Part shown: one piece after another, positions 15,163 to 23,636 of the stretch
Layout of the letters: each line of letters opens with the position of its first letter
Numbering within the stretch: the first letter of the stretch is position 1
Origin: Bradyrhizobium japonicum USDA 6
GTDB taxonomy: Bacteria; Pseudomonadota; Alphaproteobacteria; Rhizobiales; Xanthobacteraceae
DNA: 64,000 nt
Assembly (NCBI RefSeq): GCF_000284375.1
Contig: NC_017249.1
Span: 5,496,001-5,560,000 of the forward strand
Direction: 5' to 3'
Notes under the pieces: model-generated
Databases searched by the model: none
Seen by the model: the letters and a program-made list of their open reading frames with translations, nothing else
What the model was told of the DNA's origin: nothing
Program-made: the position numbers and the translations under genes

Positions 15163-15849
15163 ATGATCAAACCAAGCATCGTTTTCGCGCACGGCCTCTG
15201 GGCTGACGGATCGTGCTTCGGCAAGCTGATCCCGACGCTGCAAGCCGAAGGCCACGAGGTCCTGGCGAGCCAGCACGGGCTCGATTCACTCGCAACCGAC
15301 GTCGCCTGCGTGACAGCTTGTTTTGGCCGTGTTCCCGGACCCGTGGTCCTCGTCGGCCACTCCTATGGCGGCACACTGATCACGCATGCCGGAACCGATC
15401 CGCGGGTCGCCGCGCTGGTCTACATCGCGGCGCTCGCGCCCGCGGCCGACGAAACTTCGCAGAGCCAGATTGCAAAATTTCCGACGACGCAGGTGTTCGG
15501 CCACATCGACGCTCCGGCGGGCCGTGTCTGGCTCAAGCCAAGCGGCCTGACGCACTTTGCCGGCGACCTGCCCGAAGCCGAGCAAAAGCTGGTCTACGCA
15601 ACGCAAGGGGCGCCGGTTGCGGATCTCCTGACCCAAAAGGTCGATGGCACAGCGTGGACCTCGAAGCCGAGCTGGTACATCCTCGCCAGCAAGGACCAGA
15701 CGGTTCACCCCGATCTGCAACACTTCGTCTCGAAGCGCATGAACGACACCGTGACCGAAGTGCCTTCGTCCCACGTCCCCATGCTGTCGAAGCCGGATGT
15801 GGTGCTGGATGTGATCCGAAAGGCTGCGAATGCGGTCGCAGCGAAGTAG
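15163..15849 (+). CDS. Alpha/beta hydrolase
   Basis: 228 aa. The oxyanion-hole motif HGLWADGSCF comes near the N-terminus, and the nucleophile is Ser67 in GHSYGG. The expected His lies near the end in SSHVPMLSKPD, and an acid is available in SKDQTVHPD. This matches the small esterase group with HG-W and GHSYGG motifs often annotated as alpha/beta hydrolase or salicylate-esterase-like. No signal peptide is present. The gene is bracketed by two copies of the tail of the preceding metallo-hydrolase gene. Confidence 0.87.
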   Translation: MIKPSIVFAHGLWADGSCFGKLIPTLQAEGHEVLASQHGLDSLATDVACVTACFGRVPGPVVLVGHSYGGTLITHAGTDPRVAALVYIAALAPAADETSQSQIAKFPTTQVFGHIDAPAGRVWLKPSGLTHFAGDLPEAEQKLVYATQGAPVADLLTQKVDGTAWTSKPSWYILASKDQTVHPDLQHFVSKRMNDTVTEVPSSHVPMLSKPDVVLDVIRKAANAVAAK

Positions 15850-15857
15850 CATCGGCT

Positions 15858-15945
15858 GACATACCATACCGAACCAATGCAGATGACGCTGTCATTCTTC
15901 GGATCAGGTCCGGGCGGCGCGAGACTGCCCGGACCTTTTGGCCAT
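15858..15945 (+). pseudogene. Duplicate of the metallo-hydrolase 3' end
   Basis: Bases 15858-15935 match 14885-14960 nearly base for base: both encode a Tyr/His-rich start then EPMQM, and both continue into the GGTCCGGGC/GCCCGGACC hairpin. In this copy the stop is lost and the reading runs on. The alpha/beta hydrolase gene therefore lies between two copies of one gene tail, as expected if a second metallo-hydrolase gene was lost or the hydrolase was placed there by recombination. Confidence 0.6.
15907..15939 (+). terminator. Rho-independent terminator after the alpha/beta hydrolase
   Basis: GGTCCGGGC (15907-15915) pairs with GCCCGGACC (15927-15935) and is followed by TTTT. It ends the hydrolase transcript. 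The AT-rich stretch that follows (15975-16040) probably carries the promoter of the MFS transporter, although no strong -35/-10 pair can be picked. Confidence 0.7.
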
Positions 15946-16115
15946 CGCGAAAACGCCATGCCGATTTCTGCTTTTTCTAATATCGATTAATCAGATTGTA
16001 ACAGTGCATATTATTCGTTTGTCAAAATCATCCTTCTGCGTAGCCTGATCCCGCGCCATCGCCCGGCTGCCCGTAAAGGCCGCCCCCGAGAACAGCGAGG
16101 CACCGGAGGATGGGG

Positions 16116-17537
16116 ATGACAACGACGCTCGACGCATCGGGAATGCCTGCACGCTCACTCCTGCCGTTCCTCGATCGCGAGCACACGATCGCAAGGCCGG
16201 GCTACAGCCGATGGATGGTGCCGCCCGCGGCGCTTTGCGTTCATTTGTGCATCGGGCAGGCCTATGCCTTCAGCGTCTTCAACCTGCCGATGACCAAGCT
16301 GATCGGCATCACCCAATCGACCCCCGGCGACTGGAAGCTCACCGAGCTCGGCTGGATTTTCTCCATCGCGATGGTGTTCCTCGGACTGTCGGCCGCAGTG
16401 TTCGGACGCTGGGTCGAGGAAGGCGGCCCGCGCAAGGCGATGTTCACCGCCGGCGTTGCCTGGGCGAGCGCGTTCCTGATCTCGGCCTTCGGCGTCTATC
16501 TCCACAATCTCTGGATCATCTATCTCGGCTACGGCGTGATCGGCGGCTGCGCGCTCGGCATCGGCTACATTTCCCCGGTTTCGACGCTCATGAAGTGGTT
16601 TCCCGACCGGCCGGGCATGGCCACCGGCATGGCGATCATGGGCTTTGGCGGCGGCGCGCTGATCGCCTCTCCCCTCTCCGTCTGGCTGATGAGCAAGTTT
16701 GCGACCACGAGCGACGCTGGCGTGCTCGGCGCCTTCATCACGCTCGGCTGTGTCTACTTCGTCTTCATGATGGTCGGCTCCGCCATCGTGCGCGTGCCGG
16801 CGCAGGGCTGGAAGCCGGAGGGTTATGTGCCGCCTGCGGCCGCCGCCAAGCTGATGACCAGGAACGACGTGTTCGTCTACCAGGCGATCAAGACGCCGCA
16901 GTTCTGGCTGATCTGGATCGTGCTGTTCTGCAACACCACCGCCGGCATCGGCGTGCTCGGCCAGGCCTCGGCAATGAGCCAGGAGATGTTCCCCGGCCAC
17001 ATCACCGCAGTCGCGGCCGCAGGCCTTGTCGGCCTGATGAGCCTGTTCAACATGGGCGGACGTTTCAGCTGGGCCTCGCTATCCGACTTCATCGGACGCA
17101 AGAACACCTATTTCGTCTACATGGTGCTCGGAATCGCCCTCTACGTGACCGTGCCCTATGCCGGCGCGAGCGGCAATGTCGTGCTGTTCGTGCTGTGCTT
17201 CCTGATCATCGTCAGCATGTATGGCGGCGGCTTTTCCACCGTGCCGGCCTATCTGCGCGACATGTTCGGCACGCGCTATGTCGGCGCCATCCACGGCATC
17301 CTGCTGACGGCCTGGTCGATGGCCGGCATCGCCGGGCCTGTGCTGATCAACTACATCCGCGAATACAACGTCACGCACGGCGTGCCGAAGGCGCAGGCCT
17401 ACAACACGACCATGTACATCATGGCCGGACTGCTCGTGGTCGGCTTCCTCGCCAATCTCTGCGTCCGTGCCGTCGACAAGCGTCATCACATGAAGGACGA
17501 GGACAGTTCGGGCCTCGAGGCCGCGCGCGCTGCCTGA
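16116..17537 (+). CDS. Oxalate/formate antiporter-family (OFA) MFS transporter
   Basis: 473 aa, 12 predicted transmembrane helices. A GGAGG ends directly before an ATG at 16110, leaving no spacing; the ATG at 16116 has ideal spacing and is preferred. Family marks are CIGQAYAFSVFNLPM in helix 1, GCALGIGYISPVSTLMKWFPDRPGMATGMAIMGFGGG in helices 4-5, and GRFSWASLSDFIGRKNTYF at the central loop. OFA members exchange oxalate, formate or other monocarboxylates. Three tiny genes follow closely, including a recognised small-subunit type. Oxalate-degrading enzymes are not nearby, so the substrate is open. Confidence 0.88.
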   Translation: MTTTLDASGMPARSLLPFLDREHTIARPGYSRWMVPPAALCVHLCIGQAYAFSVFNLPMTKLIGITQSTPGDWKLTELGWIFSIAMVFLGLSAAVFGRWVEEGGPRKAMFTAGVAWASAFLISAFGVYLHNLWIIYLGYGVIGGCALGIGYISPVSTLMKWFPDRPGMATGMAIMGFGGGALIASPLSVWLMSKFATTSDAGVLGAFITLGCVYFVFMMVGSAIVRVPAQGWKPEGYVPPAAAAKLMTRNDVFVYQAIKTPQFWLIWIVLFCNTTAGIGVLGQASAMSQEMFPGHITAVAAAGLVGLMSLFNMGGRFSWASLSDFIGRKNTYFVYMVLGIALYVTVPYAGASGNVVLFVLCFLIIVSMYGGGFSTVPAYLRDMFGTRYVGAIHGILLTAWSMAGIAGPVLINYIREYNVTHGVPKAQAYNTTMYIMAGLLVVGFLANLCVRAVDKRHHMKDEDSSGLEAARAA

Positions 17538-17564
17538 CGTTCGGACGAACACAAGGAGGCGACC

Positions 17565-17723
17565 ATGACCACGACATCACGGAGCGAAGCGTCATTCTCC
17601 CAATCGCTGCTGAGCTGGATCGCCTGGCGGGCGTCCCGGACGATGGCGGCGATGCGGCCGGTGCATCGTGCCACCGAGATCGCGGCCGCAGCCGCGGCGA
17701 GCAACAATCCCTCGGGGGCCTGA
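17565..17723 (+). CDS. Small hypothetical protein in the transporter operon, 52 aa
   Basis: Begins at an ATG seven bases after an excellent AAGGAGG ribosome site, 28 bases after the transporter stop. It starts MTTTSRSEASFSQSLLSWIA and ends in an Ala-rich segment with NNPSGA. It has an amphipathic rather than clearly membrane-spanning middle. The stop codon is followed by one base and then the next start. I do not recognise the family; the ribosome site and tight spacing support real translation. Confidence 0.6.
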   Translation: MTTTSRSEASFSQSLLSWIAWRASRTMAAMRPVHRATEIAAAAAASNNPSGA

Positions 17724-17724
17724 C

Positions 17725-17850
17725 ATGCAGACCGCTCAGACGGCAAAGACCACCCCGCTGCAATTGGCGCTGGCCTGGAGCTTTGCGGGCATCCCCCTGC
17801 TCGCGGGCGTGATCCAGACCCTGCTCAACGCCATGAAGCTGTTTCAGTAG
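17725..17850 (+). CDS. MFS transporter small subunit, 41 aa
   Basis: A single-helix membrane peptide: LALAWSFAGIPLLAGVIQTL then LNAMKLFQ at the C-terminus. This pattern matches the small-subunit family annotated next to OFA-type transporters in many proteobacteria. It is separated by one base from the stop of the 52-aa gene, so translation is probably coupled. Its role is thought to be association with the large transporter; this is family knowledge and not shown here. Confidence 0.7.
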   Translation: MQTAQTAKTTPLQLALAWSFAGIPLLAGVIQTLLNAMKLFQ

Positions 17851-17857
17851 GCGGCGA

Positions 17858-18067
17858 ATGCGTCCCACGAACAAGCGTGCAACGCTTCTCAGCGGCGCGC
17901 GACGGTTGGTAACCGACGAAGGCTTCGCCATCACCGTGCTGGCCGCGGTGATCGCCGCTGCAGTTCTCGCCATCGGCTTCGACGCGACTGCGGACATCGT
18001 CGTCGCGACCCTCGCACTTGGCGCGGTGACGGCGCTGGCCGAGACCCGCCTGCACCGGCGCGGATAG
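17858..18067 (+). CDS. Small two-helix membrane protein, 69 aa
   Basis: Starts seven bases after the small-subunit stop, behind GGCGGCGA. A basic N-terminus (MRPTNKRATLLSGARR) is followed by two hydrophobic helices, about residues 23-42 and 45-60. It ends 18 bases from the convergent LysR gene. It is the fourth gene of the apparent transporter transcript. No known family is recognised. Confidence 0.5.
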   Translation: MRPTNKRATLLSGARRLVTDEGFAITVLAAVIAAAVLAIGFDATADIVVATLALGAVTALAETRLHRRG

Positions 18068-18085
18068 ATCCAGTCAAACGAGCCG

Positions 18086-18979
18086 TCAGCGGCGCTTGCG
18101 CGCGCCATGCGCCGGCGTTTCCGTCACGCGCCGGGTCTGCTCGGCGGCGAGGTCGCGCATGATCGCTATCGCGCTCTGCACGTGGTCGTCGGGCTGGTCG
18201 ACCGAATAGACGACATAGGCCGGCATCGAGAATTTCGGCGCTCCCACCACCAGGTGCAGCCGCCGCGCCTTCAGCAGCGGCTCGACGATCCGGTGCGCAA
18301 AATAGCCGGAGCCACCGTTGGCGAGAACGTGCTGCAGCCCGAGCCAACCGATGTTGGCGGTCAGCGCGGGCCCCGCGAAATTGGGAAAGACCGCGCTGTG
18401 GCGGGCGTAGAATTCGGGTCCCCAGTCGACATAGACGTAGCCATCCTGCGGCTCCGGATCGCTCCTGGGATTGGTCGACACCAGCACGAGCTGCTCCTCG
18501 ATCAGCAACTCGACCTTGAGGCCGGGGCGGCTTTGCGGGGTGTACATCACGCCGATGTCGATGCGCCCCTCGACCAGCCCCTGCATCAATTCGGGCTCAA
18601 GGGCGCTCTCGGCCCGGATGGAGATCTGAGGATTGGCCTCCTGCATGCGCGGCACCCAAAGCAGCAGGAACTCCTCCCACAGGCCGATGCGGCCGCCGAC
18701 CACCAGCGCCCCGCTAAAGCCCTTGGGGAGGCCGACGTCGTGGCGGGCCTGCTCGACGGTGCGAACAAGCGTCGAGGCATGGCGCTGAAATTGCCGCCCA
18801 GCCACCGTAAGCGTCGCGCCTGCCTTGTTGCGCACGAACAGCGTGCAGCCGAGCAGCTCCTCGAGCGAGTGGATCCGCGTGCTGACGGTGGACTGGCTGA
18901 CGTGAAGCCGGTCGGCGGCGGTGATGAAATTGCCGGTCGCGACCACGGTCAGGAATGTACGCGCGAGCTCGGTATCCAC
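18086..18979 (-). CDS. LysR-family transcriptional regulator
   Basis: 297 aa; GTG start at 18979 with GAGGTG upstream. The N-terminal helix-turn-helix is AADRLHVSQSTVSTRIHSLEELLG, followed by the usual LFVRNKAGATLTVAGRQF. The effector domain covers residues about 90-290. It is convergent with the OFA transporter operon and codirectional with the dehalogenase upstream. It may control either, but no divergent target promoter is shared with it, so the target is uncertain. The C-terminus is basic (GARKRR). Confidence 0.9.
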   Translation of the reverse strand: MDTELARTFLTVVATGNFITAADRLHVSQSTVSTRIHSLEELLGCTLFVRNKAGATLTVAGRQFQRHASTLVRTVEQARHDVGLPKGFSGALVVGGRIGLWEEFLLLWVPRMQEANPQISIRAESALEPELMQGLVEGRIDIGVMYTPQSRPGLKVELLIEEQLVLVSTNPRSDPEPQDGYVYVDWGPEFYARHSAVFPNFAGPALTANIGWLGLQHVLANGGSGYFAHRIVEPLLKARRLHLVVGAPKFSMPAYVVYSVDQPDDHVQSAIAIMRDLAAEQTRRVTETPAHGARKRR

Positions 18980-19054
18980 GGGGGCACCTCACACATCGAC
19001 ATTGTCGATATGAAAGGCGCTGTCTTGAAGGATGTCAAACAGAAGCAGTGCCGC

Positions 19055-19774
19055 TCAGCAGCCCAGCCTGTCGGCGACCCCGCCAAAATCCTTGGCGACG
19101 ATGTCCCAATTGCCGGTCGCCTCGAAATCGACCTTCTGAAGCGGACCGTATTCGGTCGGCCGCGCCACGAACGCGGTCTTCAGCCCGTTCTTCTGCGCGG
19201 CGGCGAGATCGCCGTTGTGGGCGGCGACCATCATCACCTGCTCCGGCTTGAGGCCGAGCAGGCGCGCGGCGCCGAGATAGGTCTCGGGATCGGGCTTGTA
19301 GTGCTCAAACAGCTCGGCCGACATGATGAGGTCCCACGGCAGGCCTGCGAACTTCGCCATGTTGGTGAGCAGCGCGACGTTGCCGTTCGACAGCGGCGAG
19401 ATCACGAATTTGGTCTTGAGGCGCGTCAGGCCGGCGACGCTGTCGGGCCAGGGATTGAGGCGATGCCAGCCTTTGGTGAGATAGTCGAGATCGGCTTCGG
19501 TGAGGCCCTTGATCGCGAATTGCGCGACCAGCTTTTCCAGCGAGCGGCGGTGCAGATCGTCGAGCATGACATAGCCGCGCTCGGGATGTTTACGCACGTC
19601 GTCCATCGACGCCATGTACATGCCGCGCCAGCCGTCGACCAAAGCGGTCCAGTCGGCGCTGATGCCGCGCTGCTTGCTCCACCACATGAAGTCGGTGATG
19701 AGGCTGGTGCGCCAGTCGACGACCGTGCCGAAGACGTCGAAGACGAGGGCTTTGACGGCGGAGAGATCGGACAT
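19055..19774 (-). CDS. Haloacid dehalogenase, type II (HAD superfamily)
   Basis: 239 aa. Start at 19774 behind AGGGAAG. The nucleophile is Asp13 in VFDVFGTVVDWR, with motif II Ser/Asn in SPLSNGNVALL and the motif III/IV region KPDPETYLGAARLLGLKPEQVMMVAAHNGD. These follow L-2-haloacid dehalogenases, which hydrolyse short 2-haloalkanoates to hydroxy acids. It lies 75 bases upstream of the LysR gene. Many annotated members act on other small substrates, so dehalogenase activity is likely but not certain. Confidence 0.88.
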   Translation of the reverse strand: MSDLSAVKALVFDVFGTVVDWRTSLITDFMWWSKQRGISADWTALVDGWRGMYMASMDDVRKHPERGYVMLDDLHRRSLEKLVAQFAIKGLTEADLDYLTKGWHRLNPWPDSVAGLTRLKTKFVISPLSNGNVALLTNMAKFAGLPWDLIMSAELFEHYKPDPETYLGAARLLGLKPEQVMMVAAHNGDLAAAQKNGLKTAFVARPTEYGPLQKVDFEATGNWDIVAKDFGGVADRLGC

Positions 19775-19799
19775 AGGCGCTTCCCTGGTTGTTCTTGTT

Positions 19800-19919
19800 G
19801 TCATTCCGGGGCGATGCTCAGCATCGAACCCGGAATCCATGTCACCTCGGAGTCTGCCGCCCGATGGATTCCGGGCTCTCCGGGCCGCGCGTTGCGCGGT
19901 CCCGTCGCGCCGGAATGAC
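19800..19919. repeat. Intergenic repeat, about 120 bp (GTCATTCCGGGG type)
   Basis: It begins GTCATTCCGGGGCGATGC and ends CGCGCCGGAATGAC, its mirror image. Inner arms GGAATCCATG and GATGGATTCCGGG and a GCGCGTTGCGCG element form further hairpins. It fills the space between glpX (ends 19928) and the dehalogenase start. I recognise it as one of the long palindromic repeat classes common in Bradyrhizobium genomes. It may terminate glpX transcription. Confidence 0.65.
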
Positions 19920-19927
19920 GGAGCACG

Positions 19928-20929
19928 TCAGTCCAAGTGGAACTTCGCGAGCTCGCGGTGCTCGGCCTTGATGTAACGTACGGTGCCGGTGACGGAGCGC
20001 ATCACGACCGTCTCGGTCTCGATCACGCCGTCCTTGCGGAACTTGACGCCCGACAGCAGCGAGCCGGTGGTGACGCCGGTGGCGGCGAACAGGCAGTCGC
20101 CTCGCGCCATGTCCTCGATGCCGTAGATCATCTTGGGATCGTTGACGCCCATCTTGGCGGCGCGCTCGCGCTTCTCGTCGGAATCCAGGATCAGCCGGCA
20201 CTGCATCTGGCCACCGATGCAGCGCAGCGCCACGGCCGCGAGCACGCCTTCCGGCGCGCCGCCGGTGCCGAGATACATGTCGACGCCGGTGTTATCGGGG
20301 TCGGCGCAGTGGATCACGCCGGCCACGTCGCCATCGGTGATGAGGCGCACGGCGGCGCCGGTCGAGCGCACGCTCTCGATGATGCTGGCATGGCGCGGAC
20401 GGTCGAGCACGAGAACGGTGATGCCTTCCGGCTGGACGCCCTTGGCCTTGGCGAGGCGGCGGACGTTGTCAGCCGGCGTCGCATCGAGGTCGACGACACC
20501 CTTGTCGTAGCCCGGCCCGATCGCAAGCTTCTGCATATAGACGTCGGGCGCGTGCAGCAGCGTGCCGCCGTCGGCCATCGCCATGGTGGCAATCGAGCCC
20601 GGCATGTTCTTGGCGCACAGCGTGGTGCCTTCGAGCGGGTCGACCGCGATGTCGACCTGCGGGCCGGCGTTCATGCCAACCTTCTCGCCGATGAACAGCA
20701 TCGGCGCCTCGTCGCGCTCGCCCTCGCCGATCACGATGGTGCCCTCGATCGGCAGCTTGTTGAGCTCGCGCCGCATGGCGTCCACGGCGGCCTGGTCGGC
20801 CGCCTTCTCGTTGCCGTGCCCGCGCAGCCGCGCGGACGACACCGCCGCCCGCTCCGTCACGCGCACGATCTCCAGCGTGAGAATGCGCTCGAGCAACGCG
20901 TGCGGCGGGACTGAAATATGGGTCGACAT
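19928..20929 (-). CDS. glpX: Fructose-1,6-bisphosphatase class II
   Basis: 333 aa. It removes the 1-phosphate of fructose 1,6-bisphosphate in gluconeogenesis and the Calvin cycle. The metal/phosphate motifs are IGEGERDEAPMLFIGE and AVDPLEGTTLCAKN, as in GlpX enzymes; GGAPEGVLAAVALRCIGGQM is also typical. It follows hom on the same strand with a 139-base gap holding a repeat, so it may have its own promoter. In many alphaproteobacteria the order hom-glpX-recJ is kept; here recJ is far downstream. Confidence 0.95.
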   Translation of the reverse strand: MSTHISVPPHALLERILTLEIVRVTERAAVSSARLRGHGNEKAADQAAVDAMRRELNKLPIEGTIVIGEGERDEAPMLFIGEKVGMNAGPQVDIAVDPLEGTTLCAKNMPGSIATMAMADGGTLLHAPDVYMQKLAIGPGYDKGVVDLDATPADNVRRLAKAKGVQPEGITVLVLDRPRHASIIESVRSTGAAVRLITDGDVAGVIHCADPDNTGVDMYLGTGGAPEGVLAAVALRCIGGQMQCRLILDSDEKRERAAKMGVNDPKMIYGIEDMARGDCLFAATGVTTGSLLSGVKFRKDGVIETETVVMRSVTGTVRYIKAEHRELAKFHLD

Positions 20930-21024
20930 CGGCTAACTCCTTCGGAACGGTTCTGGACGGAAATCTCCGTCCGCATCAACTCGTAACACCCACAGTTCGT
21001 TCGAACCGTGTCCTATCGTTTGAA

Positions 21025-21067
21025 CATGACCTTTCCGGAAAACCGCTTCACACTTTTCCGGGTCATG
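21025..21067. repeat. Intergenic palindromic repeat (CATGACC...GGTCATG)
   Basis: CATGACC with TCCGGAAAA on one side mirrors TTTTCCGGGTCATG on the other around a centre CCGCTTCACAC. I recognise this as a short palindromic repeat frequent in Bradyrhizobium and relatives. It sits two bases after the hom stop codon and could protect or end the hom mRNA. A second small hairpin, GGACGGA/TCCGTCC at about 20954-20972, lies nearby. Confidence 0.65.
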
Positions 21068-21068
21068 C

Positions 21069-22385
21069 TCAGTTCTTCTCGATCCGGATCACCTGCGGCC
21101 GTCCGCTGATCACCTTGTCCTTCTGCACGGCCGCGAGCGCGCGACGCACGGCGTCCTCATGCGTCGCATAGGTGATCAGGATGACGGGCACGGGCACCGC
21201 CTTGCCGTTCGCCGGCGCAGCGCCGCCATTGGGATGACGCTGCACGATCGACTCGATCGAAATCTTCTGCTCCGCGAGCCGGGTCGCGATCGCGGCCGCA
21301 GTGCCGGGGAAATCGCGCGCCAGCAAGCGGATATAGTAGCCGCCCTCGTGCCGCTCCATCGGTGCCTTCTTGGTGTCGCGCAGATGCGAGATCGGCCGGC
21401 CGAACGGATTGGCGCGGATGCCGCGCGCAACGTCGGCGATGTCGGCGACGACGGCGGATGCGGTCGCAGCACCGCCAGCACCGGGGCCGACCAGCGTGAT
21501 CGGAGGGATGCCCTCGCCATCGATCGTGACCGCATTGGTCACACCCATCACCTGCGCGATCGAGGAGGATTTTGGAACCATGGTCGGATGCACGCGCTGC
21601 TCGATGCCCTTGGCGGTACGAACGGCAACACCGAGCAGCTTGAGCCGGTAACCGAGATCGTCGGCCGCGCGCAGATCTTCCGGCGCGATGGATGAGATAC
21701 CTTCGACATACACAGCGCTTTGAGCAACTTTCGTGCCGAATGCGAGGCTGGCCAGAATGGCAAGTTTTTGCGCGGTGTCGTGGCCGTCGACGTCGAAGGA
21801 CGGATTGGCCTCGGCGTAGCCGAGCCGCTGCGCATCCTTGAGGCATTCGGCGAAGGACAGGCCCTCCTGCTCCATCCGCGTCAGGATGTAGTTGCAGGTG
21901 CCGTTGAGGATGCCGTAGACGCGGGTGACGCCAGTTCCGGCAAGCCCTTCGCGTAACGTTTTGATGACAGGAATCGCGGCGCCGACCGCTGCCTCGAAAT
22001 TCAGCGCGCCGCCGTGCTTTTCGGCGGCCTTGGCAAGCTTCAGGCCGTGCTTGGCGAGCAGCGCCTTGTTGGCGGTGACGACCGACTTGCCCGCATTCAG
22101 CGCCGCTTCGACAGCAGAGAGAGCGGGATCACCGGCGCCGCCCATCAGTTCGACGAAGCAGTCGATGCCGGGATGCGTGGCGAGCGCCATCGGATCCTTG
22201 GCCCATTCGACGCCGCGCAGATCGACGCCGCGCCTCTTCGCCTTCGAGCGCGCGGTGACGGCGACGACGCGAATGCCGCGGCCGCTGCGGCCCGAGAGCA
22301 CGCGGGCCTGGGTCTCGATCAAACGGACAACTTCGGCGCCCACGGTGCCGAGCCCCGCTATGCCCACTTTCAGGGGTGCAACCAT
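21069..22385 (-). CDS. hom: Homoserine dehydrogenase
   Basis: 438 aa. It reduces aspartate semialdehyde to homoserine, the branch point to Thr and Met. The NAD(P) site is VGIAGLGTVGAEVVRL; the catalytic region shows GILNGTCNYILTRM and YAEANPSFDVDGHDTAQKLAIL, all diagnostic. A C-terminal ACT domain (about residues 350-436) starts YYIRLLARDFPGTAA and suggests feedback control by threonine. It lies 30 bases after the aminotransferase gene, so both are probably one transcript. Confidence 0.96.
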   Translation of the reverse strand: MVAPLKVGIAGLGTVGAEVVRLIETQARVLSGRSGRGIRVVAVTARSKAKRRGVDLRGVEWAKDPMALATHPGIDCFVELMGGAGDPALSAVEAALNAGKSVVTANKALLAKHGLKLAKAAEKHGGALNFEAAVGAAIPVIKTLREGLAGTGVTRVYGILNGTCNYILTRMEQEGLSFAECLKDAQRLGYAEANPSFDVDGHDTAQKLAILASLAFGTKVAQSAVYVEGISSIAPEDLRAADDLGYRLKLLGVAVRTAKGIEQRVHPTMVPKSSSIAQVMGVTNAVTIDGEGIPPITLVGPGAGGAATASAVVADIADVARGIRANPFGRPISHLRDTKKAPMERHEGGYYIRLLARDFPGTAAAIATRLAEQKISIESIVQRHPNGGAAPANGKAVPVPVILITYATHEDAVRRALAAVQKDKVISGRPQVIRIEKN

Positions 22386-22415
22386 GATGCTTTAGAAAAC
22401 CTGCCGAAGAGAAAC

Positions 22416-23636
22416 TTAACGCCGATTGGCGAGCGGAACGACGTTGTGCAACGTTTCGATGCCGCTTTCAAGGAAGCGGCGCACGCCACGCGCGGCCTGC
22501 CTGATCCGTTGCTCGTTTTCCACCATGGCGATGCGGACATATCCTTCACCGTGCTCGCCGAAGCCGACGCCAGGCGAGACTGCGACGCCGGATTTCTCCA
22601 CCATCAGGGTTGCGAACTGCATGCTGCCGACGCTGCGGAAGGCCTCCGGCAGCGGCACCCATGCGAACATCGAGGCTTCCGGCGGCGGGATCTCCCAGCC
22701 GGCGCGGCCGAATGACTCCACCAGCGCGTCGCGGCGCTTGCGGTAGGTGTCGCGCATCTCCTTGATGCAATCGTCGGGGCCGTTCAGTGCGGCGGTCGCG
22801 GCGACCTGCACCGGCGTGAAGGCACCGTAGTCGAGGTAGGATTTGACGCGGGCGAGCGCTGCGATGACGCGGTCGTTACCGACCGCAAAGCCCATCCGCC
22901 AGCCGGCCATCGAATAGGTCTTCGACATCGAGGTGAACTCGACGGTGACGTCGATCGCACCGGGCACCTGGAGCACCGAGGGCGGCGGGTTGTTCTCGTC
23001 GAAATAGACTTCGGCATAGGCGAGATCGGACAGGATCAGGATCTCGTGCTTTTTCGCGAACGCGACGAGGTCCTTGTAGAAGTCGAGGCTCGCGACATAG
23101 GCGGTCGGGTTCGAGGGGTAGCAGACGACGAGCGCGAGCGGCTTCGGGATCGAATGCACGATCGCCCGTTCCACCGCTTCGAAGAATTGCGGCGTCGGCT
23201 CCGAGGGCACCGAGCGGATCACGCCGCCAGCCATCAGGAAGCCGAAGGCGTGAATCGGGTAGCTCGGGTTCGGGCAGAGGATGACGTCACCGGGCGCGGT
23301 GATCGCCTGCGCCACATTGGCAAAGCCCTCCTTCGAACCGAGTGTCGCGACGACCTGGGTGTCGGGGTTGAGCTTCACGCCGAAGCGGCGGGCGTAATAG
23401 GCGGCCTGGGCGCGGCGCAGCCCGGGGATGCCGCGGGAGGCCGAGTAGCGGTCGGTGCGCGGCTTGCCCAGCGTCTCCTTCAGCTTCTCCAGCACATGCG
23501 CAGGCGCCGGCAGGTCCGGATTGCCCATGCCGAGGTCGATGATGTCGGCGCCGGCATTCCGCGCGGCCGCCTTGGCCCGGTTGACCTGCTCGAACACGTA
23601 AGGCGGAAGGCGGCGGATGCGGTAAAACTCTTCCAT
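22416..23636 (-). CDS. Class I/II PLP aminotransferase, LL-diaminopimelate aminotransferase type
   Basis: 406 aa, fold type I. Start at 23636 (MEEFYRIRRLPPYVFEQVN). The PLP Lys is in SMSKTYSMAGWRMGF; LGMGNPDLPAPAHV and PSNPTAYVASLDFY are typical. Alphaproteobacterial members next to hom are usually annotated LL-diaminopimelate aminotransferase, but they are also close to the alanine aminotransferase AlaC; sequence alone does not settle which reaction is made. Location before hom supports a role in the aspartate-family pathway. Confidence 0.88.
   Translation of the reverse strand: MEEFYRIRRLPPYVFEQVNRAKAAARNAGADIIDLGMGNPDLPAPAHVLEKLKETLGKPRTDRYSASRGIPGLRRAQAAYYARRFGVKLNPDTQVVATLGSKEGFANVAQAITAPGDVILCPNPSYPIHAFGFLMAGGVIRSVPSEPTPQFFEAVERAIVHSIPKPLALVVCYPSNPTAYVASLDFYKDLVAFAKKHEILILSDLAYAEVYFDENNPPPSVLQVPGAIDVTVEFTSMSKTYSMAGWRMGFAVGNDRVIAALARVKSYLDYGAFTPVQVAATAALNGPDDCIKEMRDTYRKRRDALVESFGRAGWEIPPPEASMFAWVPLPEAFRSVGSMQFATLMVEKSGVAVSPGVGFGEHGEGYVRIAMVENEQRIRQAARGVRRFLESGIETLHNVVPLANRR

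Noticed and set aside
16116-18979. Oxalate catabolism island around the OFA transporter
   Set aside because: No oxalyl-CoA decarboxylase, formyl-CoA transferase or formate dehydrogenase is near, so only a transporter of unknown acid is claimed.
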